Part shown: piece after piece, positions 33,206-43,100 of the stretch | How the letters are laid out: each line of letters begins with the position of its first letter | Position numbering within the stretch: the stretch's first letter is position 1 | Made by a program: the position numbers and the translations under genes | Notes under the pieces: model-generated | Seen by the model: only the letters and a program-made list of their open reading frames with translations | Told to the model about the DNA's origin: nothing | Database searches by the model: none | NCBI GenBank assembly: GCA_016648135.1 | Contig: JADDOH010002610.1 | Span: forward strand, 62,001 to 126,000 | Reading direction: 5' to 3' | Length of the DNA stretch: 64,000 bases | Source of the DNA: Agrypnia vestita | Lineage: Eukaryota; Arthropoda; Insecta; Trichoptera; Phryganeidae

Positions 33206-33440
33206 TTAATAATAGCATGGTAGCAGATACAGTCCTCTAAATAGTAATGGTAGCAAATACAGTCCTCTAAATAGTAATGGTAGCAAATACAGTCCTCTAA
33301 ATAGTAATGGTAGTAGATACAGTCCTCTAAATAGTAATGGTAGCAAATACAGTCCTCTAAATAGTAATGGTAGCAAATACAGTCCTCTAAATAGTAATGG
33401 TAGCAAATACAGTCCTCTAAATAGTAATGGTAGCAAATAC
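33206..33440. repeat. 30-bp minisatellite, about 8 units
   Basis: Unit AGTCCTCTAAATAGTAATGG followed by TAGCAAATAC, repeated with a few substitutions (e.g. TAGTAGATAC). The unit is a multiple of three and gives a repetitive minus-strand frame of 10-residue Leu/Phe-rich repeats, which is an artefact of the array. Confidence 0.85.
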
Positions 33441-33540
33441 AACAACATCTGAGAAAATTTTCCTTGAGTAGTGACAGGTTTATTGTATTTATCTCGGAAA
33501 CAATTAGTTGGGTGTTGCTGCTTTTGCTTTTATATCCCTC

Positions 33541-33954
33541 ATATACAGGGCTATTTGGAAAACATTAATAACCTTGAAAGACTACTTTCCTGTTTCGATT
33601 ATGAGTCTAAAATTTTCAAGCAGTCGTGATCCAATATCACTACATTTCTGACTTATTTTTTTCAAAATGTTGAACTATCATCACAGTAACTTATATCAAT
33701 TACGAAAAATTCATTCGTTTCAATAAAAGTTAAATGAAATGATAAAACCCTGCGGAGATTCCAATTCCAATAATGATAGTCTAACGTTTTACAAAAAATA
33801 AGTCAGAAATATTTAGAAAAAATGCAAACTTAGATGTCGCATATCTCCATAACTATTGATATTAAGTCATGGTTGCTTGAACATTTTCGACTTATAATTA
33901 AAGCAGTAATGTAGTACTGCGAAGTTATTAATATTTTCCAAATAACCCTGTATA
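33541..33954. mobile_element. Fold-back family, near-complete shortened copy
   Basis: ATATACAGGGCTATTTGGAA at the start and AATAACCCTGTAT at the end, with mirrored inner blocks as in 28425..28960. It directly abuts the right end of 32627..33541. Confidence 0.65.
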
Positions 33955-34084
33955 GTCGGTAACAGCAATACATAAGCTTATGCTTTATAAGGCTTACGCT
34001 TTTTGCGTATAAGGCACAATACAAAAAATATATCGAGACAATTAGGGGCATAATGTGATGCGGAATACATTTTCAGCGACAATA

Positions 34085-34335
34085 AATAACAACCAAAACG
34101 CAAAATGTCCGCGTGGCGGTCGCTAACCGGGACATCCGGTCTGGCGCCAATCGGAAGTGACGCGTCTTTCGAAATTCGAATTTTAAATTAGAGCCGACCG
34201 GGCGCCGGCCGTGATTGGCTGTCAATTTGGCGCGAAAATCGTTACCCCCTCCCCGCGGCCGGCCCCCGCCGCCCTGCCCACTTCCCGGATCGAACGTTTC
34301 AAAGTCAAATTCAAAATTAGAACCGGATGAAATAT
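34085..34335. promoter_or_regulatory. Unique CpG-rich island
   Basis: High GC, many CpG, not repeated in the window, with TCAATTTGGCGCGAAAA (E2F-like GCGCGAAA core) and ATTCGAATTTTAAATT. Candidate promoter or enhancer, inference only. Confidence 0.3.
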
Positions 34336-34649
34336 TAATATTTCTCCCTCTTGAAAGTGATTGAAAAATTCGACGTCCCCCGGGATTTTTCCACTGTCAT
34401 GTTGTTGTGAAACTGTCTCTTCGGATATTCCCTTCTGGCGCTCATTCTCTTACGCCGCCAGGGCGGGAGAAATGTGGATTTTATTTTATTTTTGAAAATA
34501 TTGAAAAACATCTCGCGTGTCTCGGAAGCGAGCGTTACGTGTTGGGAAGAAGTGTCGATAAATTTAGTAAAGTTATGTAACGAGATACTTAAAATAATAT
34601 TATTAATATCGAGCAAGTTTCCATATTAAAAATATGTAAAGAAAAAAAC

Positions 34650-34807
34650 CTTACAGAAAACCAGGAATATTTCAAACTTATGAGAAATGGAAACCGATTC
34701 ATAATGCCTAAATGTAAAACAACCCAAATGCGGCATCACTATATTTATAAAGCCATTAATTACTATAATAACTTACCTATCGAGATACGATGCATCAGTA
34801 ACCTCTG
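34650..34807 (+). pseudogene. LINE C-terminal tail
   Basis: Reads 'YFKLMRNGNRFIMPKCKTTQ' then 'IYKAINYYNNLPIEIRCIS' and a stop at 34805..34807. Same ending pattern as 1478..1732. No polymerase part is preserved. Confidence 0.6.
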
Positions 34808-35162
34808 AGAGCAAATCAAAAAAATTAAAATTTTCCTTAAACCAAACTTAAATTCATAAATCATTTAAACCTATAGCTTTTTTCAAAATAACTCCTATAC
34901 TTTCATTATCAATTTACCTTTTTACTGTATTAATAAATAACTTGTATACACTATGTACCTATATATTATAACAAGGAATAAGAACTGTGGCTCCCTCATC
35001 AGACTCAAGAGCTTCCCTTCACTGATGAGGTCTAAATGACTACCAAGTATATTTATAAAAAAATGTTTAATGTGATATGTTATATATAAGAACCGTATTT
35101 GTACCATAAATTAAATAAAAAAATTAAAATAATACTTTCAAATAGACAAAGCAATTGACTCG

Positions 35163-35696
35163 ATGACTAAACTGACCAGCCTGGTCCACAAAATACACGA
35201 AACAACACCGAAGACCGTAAAAATACTGACGTACCAGGCGTACGTCAGTATTTTTACGTACCAGGCGTACATCAAGAGTAGAATAGGATATCTGATACCC
35301 TTCTGGGGAACCGGAAACAAAACAAACCTAAACAGACTCCAACGACAGCAAAACAAAATACTTAAAATGGTCTATGATCTGAAATACCCGACACCAACTG
35401 AAACTGTATACCGTATAACACAACAATTCGAAACACTTAAAATCATTCACAAACTAGCAAATGGCGAATTACAAGACGAAGGCATAAAATTACACAAAAT
35501 ACGCGAAAAACACCAACACAACACTAGAACGGCTCAAAACTATCACATAACACACGTCAAAACAAAAACAGGACAATCACGACTAATTTGCAACGGATTA
35601 AAACTATACAAGGACCTACCACAACAGACCAAACAACTGACTACTGACAAATTCAAAACATATGTGACAAAAATGCTAAAACTCGGCCGATTATAA
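35163..35696 (+). pseudogene. LINE reverse transcriptase C-terminal domain with inverted micro-duplication
   Basis: The 177-residue frame has the post-polymerase LINE pattern 'QAYIKSRIGYLIPFWG', 'NLNRLQRQQNKILKMVYDL', a helical central part, and the final 'GLKLYKDLPQQTKQL…FKTYVTKML'. The canonical motif is Y.A.I.SRI.YGI..WG; here G-Y replaces Y-G. A perfect palindrome at 35217..35257 duplicates the TYQAY segment in frame (TYQAYVSIFTYQAY). Open to its stop at 35694..35696, but the polymerase domain is absent, so it is a fragment. Confidence 0.7.
35217..35257. repeat. Perfect 18-bp palindrome, 5-base loop
   Basis: GTAAAAATACTGACGTAC, loop CAGGC, then GTACGTCAGTATTTTTAC. It lies within the LINE frame and keeps it open. 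It looks like a templated inverted duplication. Confidence 0.85.
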
Positions 35697-35699
35697 AAA

Positions 35700-36290
35700 A
35701 TGATTTTGCATCTAAATTATAGTATTATTATATTCCTATATTGAATCATGTAAAAAATGTTATCCATAAACCTTTTCAGGTTTCTATTATATATTTTAAT
35801 AAAAAATAATAATAATAAAAATTTATACCCTGTCCGTACCCCTATGTCACTTGTCACAACTCTTTGGGAAAACCCCTTGGAAAAAGTCTATGAACGCCGA
35901 GTTCAACCGAGAAGCAACGAGAACCTTCTAAAAAGTAGGTACAAAAATATCAGCATTTTCGAGTATAAATAAGGCGCCGGCCGCGGCGCAGTTATTTTGA
36001 CGTTGGTGTCGATGCGAAATCGGCCGCGAAGTACGCGCAAGACGACGCCCAGAGTGGCCAGGCGTAAGGGAATCGAAGCGATAAATAAAGCGAATAATGG
36101 AGCGAAGTACCTAATTGGCTAAATAGAGCGATTAAAACTAGAGAAAACTGGATGGAATGTTCTTGTGAAATACGTGTTACCCAGCGATAATTAAATATAC
36201 ATTTACGAGTGATATACTTCAAAAGGGTGTACTTTAAAGAATAGCTTTAAGTTTAATTCGTATAAAGTGACTTTGTACATTAAATAGCTA
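35700..36290. other. No recognised gene; GC-rich patch
   Basis: AT-rich LINE flank followed by a unique moderately GC-rich patch (35960..36070) with no motif. Confidence 0.3.
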
Positions 36291-36293
36291 ATG

Positions 36294-36400
36294 GCGGTTC
36301 TCGTAGCCCAGTGGGCATGACTCTGGCTTCTTACACTAAGGGTTCCGGATTCGATTCCCGGTGAGGTCAGATTTAATCTGTGAAAAATTGCAGCCTATAA
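36294..36400 (+). repeat. tRNA-headed SINE fragment
   Basis: tRNA-like GTAGCCCAGTGGGCATGACT (A-box region) and GGGTTCCGGATTCGATTCCC (B-box), then AGGTCAGATTTAATCTGTGA. The body is short. Related B-boxes at 13105 and 45640. Confidence 0.5.
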
Positions 36401-36539
36401 ATATCTTAAGTTCTTCATTTAATACTGAGTTGTTTATTACAAAGTTCAACTGGGATAGTAATATTATTAAAATTTGATGTTAACATTTTTATTGCATTGT
36501 GCAGTATAAAGTATGTTCTTTTTCTTATGCCCTATTCGT

Positions 36540-36970
36540 TCAACGGACGTTGGCAATCATCACTTTGTTTACTGACCTGGAATGGCTCTGTAGTAAACTG
36601 GCCAAACTATTGTCACAGGCTTTCAGCCATGATGTACCTACTCCTTCTTCCAGGGCCCCGACTTCCGGCAATCTTTCCCTGCATTACGAGATGCAAGATC
36701 TCGTACTTCTCTGGATGTCTCGACACATGTCCGAGAAATTGAAGTTTTCGAATTTTTATTGTTTTAAATACTTATTTTTCCTTATTCATCCGAACCATGA
36801 CATCTTCATTCATAACATTCATAACAGCTTATTTTGAGTGTTCTTCTCTAGATCCACATCTCGAATGTCTCAAGTCGCCTTATCAATTCTTCGGTGAACG
36901 TCCATGCTTCTATTCCATAAAATATATCGAAAACACGTAGCATCTGACTATTCGCAATAGTAATCCAAGG
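36540..36970 (-). pseudogene. LINE (RTE/Craft-like) reverse transcriptase tail
   Basis: Minus-strand pieces in several frames: 'IRRLETFEMW' (36860..36890, the rrLe.feMW.yRr motif) and 'HPEKYEILHLVMQGKIAGSR' then 'GPGRR' (36640..36725, the GH.lR.p..y.llqlil.GKi.G.R..GRR motif). Order and orientation are right for the end of a LINE polyprotein. Several stops and shifts; dead. Confidence 0.65.
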
Positions 36971-37091
36971 TTGAGTTCATGACTGCAGAACATCTTTTTC
37001 ATGCGGATAAAGATTGCATGAGCTTGCTCAACGCGACAATAAAAAATACAAAATTATCCTCAATATTCCTAAACCATAACTGCTTTTTACA

Positions 37092-37350
37092 TATCTCCAG
37101 TCCCTAAGTATACTGTCGATTCTGTTTTATTTTCTTCATTTTACTATCTTAAACTATCCGATTTACTCTATATTTGTGGATTATGTTGAAAAAAGTTTAA
37201 TTTTCCTTTATTGTATGCTTTGTTTCAACGAAAGTTCAATTTTTTTTTCAACATTGTCCGAAAATATAGAGTAAATTGGATGATTTCAGATAGTAAAACG
37301 AAAAATGACTTTTCAGTCAACAGTACGTATACGTAGGGACCGTCGATATT
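37092..37350. mobile_element. Palindromic short element, family M1 (copy 2)
   Basis: CAGTCCCTAAGTATACTGTC on the left, ACGTAGGGACCGTCGATATT on the right, and mirrored AAACTATCCGATTTACTCTA / AGAGTAAATTGGATGATTT blocks. Confidence 0.6.
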
Positions 37351-37849
37351 AAAGCCGGACATCCGTTTCGCAAACTATCGAATCTGTCAAATTACGTCGA
37401 TAGATTATGCGCTTTCAAGCCGTGCGCGAGATGCCATCTGAGCGTAAATCGAATAAAATATTTACGTATACGTTGCTAAAAGAGTAAGGTTTTTAATAGA
37501 AAGGTAATATATTCTTCGATTTCGAGCTCCAGCGGAATACCCAAGCTTACCCGCGTGACTACTACCTTTGTCAAAATATTGACTTATTTTAACTATTGAC
37601 AAATGCTCGTATAATATTTGAGTCGAATAATTATTTTCCGTTAAGAATTTAAGAAACATATTAATAATTCTGAACTCCTTTTTAAATCATCGCATATCGT
37701 AATATGACAATCACGAAATAATTACGCCCACGCGCATACCACGTAGTCAAAATGTTTATTATTTTAACATTGAACAAATTATCGTATTTAATTTACGTCG
37801 AATTATTCAAAGGTCCACGTGTCACTTGAAATCTGTCATGACGAAGTGA

Positions 37850-38050
37850 CCGTGATGCACTCTGCAATTCCGCGAACTATCCGATCCACTTTTTCATCGT
37901 GATCCAAAAATAATTAAAGTCGCATCAAATCCCGCCCTGCAGCCACGCCCCCTAGACTCTCCCCAACCACCACCCCGCCATTTCCCCCTCGGACAAGAGA
38001 CTCCCCTGAAAAGTGTCAGTCGGCTCCTTGCCACGTTTTAAAATTGTAGA
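37850..38050. promoter_or_regulatory. Unique GC-rich island
   Basis: Non-repeated, with AATAATTAAAGTCGCATCAA and C-rich runs, in the same style as 23925..24170. Candidate regulatory DNA; about 2 kb upstream of the first recognised coding exon. Confidence 0.25.
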
Positions 38051-38159
38051 AAAAATCGGGCCTTACAAAGAAAAGCGTAGAAAAGCTCAAATGCACGCGA
38101 CGATCCACGGAGAGATGCATGCTCGACGTAAGTATTTGAAATTATGAAAATAGGCGCAG

Positions 38160-38405
38160 AACTAGAGTAGCGGTTATCGTGGATTGTGTAGCGAAGCTAA
38201 AATTATAATGACCCCCAGAGTTCTGAAGTGGAGACCTTGTAAGAATAAAAGAGGCGTCGGAAGACCTCAAAAGGGATAGGCTAACGATATGGCCGCTGTA
38301 AGGGGGAAAAAAGGCTACAGATAGCAAATAACAAGGAAGAATGGAAGGGTATAGAAGAGGCCTGTATCCAGCAGTGGAGAGATGAAGGCTTAAGAAGAAG
38401 AAAAA
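38160..38405 (+). pseudogene. LINE polyprotein C-terminus
   Basis: Shifting frames give 'KWRPCKNKRGVGRPQKG', 'ANDMAAV', and 'EEACIQQWRDEGL'-type codons (38360..38395), the classical ending of insect LINE polyproteins (eWRPr..kR..GRPq.RW.DDi…W…gEAyiqQW…g). Stops and shifts throughout. Confidence 0.6.
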
Positions 38406-38436
38406 GAAAATCGCGTTATTTGACTCGGTTCATATA

Positions 38437-38655
38437 TGTGGGGTATAAAAGCAAAGGCAACAGTATCCAAAAAAACGATGCAGTCATCGAGGATTACTTA
38501 TTTATAATATACTGAAATCGAGATTTTATAGGAAACATGATTTTGGAAGAGATAGTGGCATAAAATCTGTAATTCAGTACATTTTAAATTGACTGCATTC
38601 AAAACATTTTTTAATTTTTATGGATATTGCTGCTTTTGTTTTTATTTAATTGTAA
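38437..38655. mobile_element. Palindromic short element, family M2
   Basis: GTGGGGTATAAAAGCAAAGG…CAACAGTATCC on the left mirrors GGATATTGCTGCTTTTGTTT… on the right. Inner mirrored blocks: TGCAGTCATCGAGG and CGAGATTTTATAGG / TAAAATCTGTAATTCAG. Confidence 0.6.
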
Positions 38656-38929
38656 CAGATCTGAGGAACTGTTATTAAAAAATTGTAACATATGTCGCTA
38701 TGAATGAAAGAGACAGATAGTGTGTGAGAGAGAATGTGTTTATAAGGTCGCGCCCTAGTGCGCTAGCTTTTTATTGTATTGAGACTCGACCGCCATTATT
38801 CATTCATTGTTTAATTGCCGTATCATTGAAACGCGAGCTTTATTGTCACCGCAATAAAGATATGGACGAAAACCAGCGTGTTTTACTCAAGACCCAAGAT
38901 ATCAGAAAAATAACACATAAATTATATTA

Positions 38930-39046
38930 ATCCTGATTTTGAAAGGGATAGATAAATAAAATCTAGAATTCTGTCCATTTAAGGTGACTGCAATCAAAAC
39001 ATTTAATTTTTTTTATGTTGCTGCCTTTGCTTTTATGCCTCTCAAT
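38930..39046. repeat. Family M2, right half only
   Basis: TAAAATCTAGAATTCTGTCC, GTGACTGCAATCAAAACATT and GTTGCTGCCTTTGCTTTTAT match the right halves of the other M2 copies. Confidence 0.55.
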
Positions 39047-39664
39047 TATATTAACCGATCGGGTGCCGGAGTGCAGATCTGCGCTCCCTAGACACGTATG
39101 CGAATTCGGCCTATTTTACCTACGTTTAGGGTTTTTAAAGCTTATCATTGGTTGTATCTCAAGTTTTTTAATGATTGAACAAGTTCTATTTGTCAAATAA
39201 TCTCATTTGCCGCGCAAACCGGACAAAAAATCATTCCAAATGTCGCCTTCGAACCGCGCATTGATTGTTATTTATCTGTTAAAAAAGTGTAAATTTTAAA
39301 TAAAAAAGTGTTAAAATTAAGTATTTTTATGTTATTTGATATATTTGGAACGAAAATATTGAAATACAATATCTTTAGTGTTATTGCTTTCATGGTTTTA
39401 TTCGATAAACATGTGCGTACATTTCTGACAGCAAAATTCGTTACATATTTTCATAATTAATGAATAAGTCATTATTGTACAAATAATTATTGAAGTCTGA
39501 TATTGAGAAACCAGAAACTGCAACTTCTTAGCGATTATTATTGATTTTACATTAATGTTACCATCATAAAAATCATTGACAAATCATTGGACAAAAAATA
39601 AAAATTAATCAATTAATAAAGTAAGAATTACGTATAAGGTCGATATATTCGCGGAAACATACAA

Positions 39665-39737
39665 GGCTCCTTAGCTTAGTGGTTAGAGCACCGGCCCCGG
39701 AAAGGAGGTGACCCGGGTTCGAATCCCGATAGAAGCC
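39665..39737 (+). repeat. tRNA-like sequence, probably a pseudo-tRNA or SINE head
   Basis: Starts GGCTCCTTAGCTTAGTGGTT, has a good A-box and B-box (GGGTTCGAATCCC) and a pairing acceptor end (…AGAAGCC). The anticodon stem (CCGGC versus AGGAG) does not pair, and there is one extra base after the T arm, so a functional tRNA is unlikely. Confidence 0.5.
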
Positions 39738-39987
39738 AAATATTTTTTCGTGAATTAGATTTTTCTGTATGTCTTTCTAATCGATTAATTAATTTGGTTT
39801 TCATCATAAAAAGTGTCTGAAAACAGCAATCGTGCGCGAAATTCCGCGTTACGTACGGCCGGCATCCAACCGGTTAATAATGTCACCACAAAATCATTTT
39901 GCTATTTTCGAATAAAATATTTTCCTGTTTGATTGATACTTTTTTTTACTTTATGTTGTATTGAGGCTGCTTATTTGGTTTTTCCAG

Positions 39988-40129
39988 GCGGCTGCGAGTT
40001 TCCGGCCCAGTGGGCGGGGCTCTGGTTCCAGAACGGCAACCAGAAGCTGCTGGCCGTCAACTCCACCTACATCGACACCAAAGGCGAGTGCCACGAAGCG
40101 CACGGCGACAAATTCGTGCTGCACGACAG
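39988..40129 (+). CDS. Host gene exon (first recognised), residues 1-46
   Basis: Acceptor TTTTTCCAG, donor AG|GTCAGT. Phase 1 at entry, phase 2 at exit. Encodes 'CEFPAQWAGLWFQNGNQKLL', an N-glycosylation site NSTY, and 'GECHEAHGDKFVLHD'. The Cys-x-Phe-Pro-x-x-Trp-x-Gly-x-Trp-Phe pattern is the family signature. Confidence 0.9.
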
Positions 40130-43100
40130 GTCAGTTTCGCGACAAGCTCAGTCATCTCTACTTTATAACGTGAGATTTTAAATCGGCTTTTCCCAGCGTT
40201 GTAAGTCTCATATGCCAGGATTAACTTTATGTACACACCGGCATTTACAGATTTGCCTTGCCGCATCACAAAAGTGAGCCGGGAGCTTCCAGCAGCCACA
40301 AAAATCTTATTTTTAAGACTATTAAACAATTATTAATGATATTGAGCTGGTATTCTTTTTACTCCCTTTCTTTTAACTCGCAGCGTCTGCTTGTCTGCCA
40401 AAAAAACTTTGGATCGATTTTTAACCCTTTTCCCGTGATCCAATCGAGCTGAAACTTTGCGAATAGACTCGAGGCGACGATAAAAATGATCTAACAATTT
40501 TTCATTTTTTTTTTTAATAATTATAGTATAATTTTGGATTTTTAGAAATTTTAACGATTTATATATTGTTTAATTTTCGAGCCCGGCGCGTGGAGTAGGC
40601 GCGAAACCCATTTCAATTAGAAAGGGAGTATAATAAAAACCTGTTTTTTATGAGTTAGTTTTTTAATCCTCATAAATATCTCAAAGAATACAACACCTAA
40701 AGAAAATAAAATAATAATGTATAGTAAGATAGTCCAAAGTAGAAAAAATTATGTTTCTACATAGACAATCGTCAATATTCTTATAAACGGTATGCTTGCT
40801 TCATTTTGCTTGCACGGCTTCTGTCAGTCGCTTGCGAGTCATGAGTCGTCAAAATACTACGGTTTCTTATAAAATGACGAAAAATTTAGTAGAATCTTGT
40901 TCGCATTGTATAAGAAATGTAATTTAAAATATTATAGAACATTTTTAAACCACTATACTTTATAAAAACGCAAATTCGTCTGGGCTTACTTTTTTACCCC
41001 ACCCTGGCCCAAGATCCTATATTTGATCATCTGGCACTCGAAGGTTAAACGTTTTTTTATATAATGTGCCCTGGATATTAAAAATGTGTCATCTTATTGC
41101 ATTGCAGAGGTGATGGGGATTGCTACAGATGCATCGTGATTCACGCCAAGCATCCCAGCGTCTTGCAGTACAAGGAAAGTGAGTATCTTCATCATCACAG
41201 CTTCCCCCTTCTCCGTAATGCTTTTAAAATATTAATCTTGAATGCTTAATATCAATCTTTTACGAGGTAAACCTCCTTACCTTACTTACGAGGCAAACTA
41301 CCTTAAAGGGTAGATTGCATTTTCCTTCAAGGAGATATATTACCAAAAGGTCGTTGATGACCCTGAAAGATAGTCCTCTAGATACGTAGAGAGATATAAT
41401 AGAAAGCCCAGAATACAGCCATGAAAAATATTTTTAAGTAGTAAGATTGTTTTTAAACATTATGATAAGATGATATATTTTTTATTGTGGGGGTATTAAA
41501 GCAAAGTCAGCAATATCCAAAAAAAATGTTTTCAATGCAGTCGCCGAGGATTACTAATTTAAAAAGTACTAAATTCTAGATTTTATGTAACCTTTAAAGT
41601 ATGTTTCCTATAAAATCTCGAATTCAGTGGATTGTAAATTAGTAATCCTCGATGACCGTATTATTTTTTTTGGATATTGCTGTCTTTGTTTTTATACCCC
41701 ACAATTTATTTAAGAAGTAACACAACCATGACATTTTCAAAATTCGATTTTTTTGCTTTGTCTTAAAGGTTGAAGTTTAAAAACAATTTGAGTCAATTTT
41801 TTTTTCATTTCAACAAGTCAAATTTTATAAGAATTGGCTGAGTTATAGCAATTTGAGGCTAGTGTGGTAGATGAATTCTTAAACAAATTACCTGCATTAT
41901 TCTTCACCATTTTCTGAAACTCCCTTTTTCAGACTCTTTTGGAGATGATATCTCAAAAACTTTTCGGCTTATTTTGTTAAAATTTTGCACACATCTTATG
42001 AATTAAATTATCTACGATGCAGCGTACAATTTTTCGATAAGATATGCCGCTTGCTTATTTTAAGTTTTTAACGATATTTTGTAGGAAAAAATCAGCATTA
42101 TTTTTACACAAAAATCTATTTTTACAATAAAATAATTAACTTTTTAATTTCTCTCAAACCCTAGCAACATTTTCTCTTTTTTATCCCAATTTCTTTATTT
42201 TTCCAATTTTTATTTCTTTATTATCTCCATTTTTTATTTCCTTTTTGTCTCCATTATTGTTTCTTTGAATTATCTCCAAAACCCGGGCGCGTCACGCACA
42301 AGGATCTTTGCGGGACGGCACATAACTCCGCCATTTTGAAATTTTAAAAACGATTTGTCACAGATTATTTTCTAATTGAACTCGAGAATTTTTGCATTTT
42401 ACCGTGTCATAAATTTCATGCTTAATAACAAAATCTTTGACTAATTTCATTGACGTTCACCCCCCAGCATACTGCGAGCAGAAGGCCTCCCTGAACGAGA
42501 TGTGCGACAACATCAGCGGGGATGCTCCGCTGTACTCCATGTTCCGGCAGGAGCCCCCGCCCAGGCCGCAGCCTTGTCCCTTCAAGGGGGCCCCTTTCAC
42601 TTTCTCCTACAACAGGTCAGCTATCAATGTTCTTAGGTTTCCACGGCCGTTCAGAATCTTCTGTGTATAGTTTTCTGGGATATTCTGCCGTGTATATGTG
42701 ACCTCTCTGGCTGACGTTTCGGATCCCATTGCAGGGTCCATCATCAGGGCTGATGTCTGATGATCTGAAAATATAAAAACTGGTCTAAAAAGAATTGAAA
42801 AATTTAAATAATATTCCGGCATATTCTAGTGTAATGTTAATAATTCGGAAAAATTTCATATACATTTTTCTATAAAGAATATTGATTTAAAAACTGCAAA
42901 AAAAATAAAGATATCTCATTACCAACGGCGACATCTGTGCTGGTTTACGGGGATGAAAAAAATCGACCACAGGTGGCGGTAGTAAAAATACAATTCGCAC
43001 ATAAAGCAAGGTGTGCAAATTAAACATATTCACAACTTCCAAAAAAATTGACAGATGTGTTAGTCTATCTTGGGTGGAATTGTTAAATGTTACAATTTCT

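Larger units (their letters stand above)
32627..33541. mobile_element. Terminal-inverted-repeat element (family M2) carrying a SINE and a minisatellite
   Basis: Left GAGGGGTATAAAAGCAAAGG and reversed right GAGGGATATAAAAGCAAAAG, both followed by CAGCA. Short relatives are at 38437..38655, 38930..39046 and 41484..41705. This copy is expanded to about 0.9 kb and encloses a SINE (32955..33120) and a 30-bp tandem array (33206..33440). Confidence 0.5.

Noticed and set aside
33206..33440. Regular direct repeats resembling a CRISPR array
   Set aside because: The units are contiguous without unique spacers, and the window is eukaryotic.
33206..33448. Minus-strand frame of repeated 10-residue Leu/Phe-rich units, like a membrane or antifreeze-type repeat protein
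   Set aside because: It is the translation of a 30-bp minisatellite; no promoter, no unique flanking coding sequence, and identical units at DNA level.
39665..39737. Functional tRNA gene
   Set aside because: The anticodon stem does not pair and there is an extra base after the T arm; more likely a pseudo-tRNA or SINE head.
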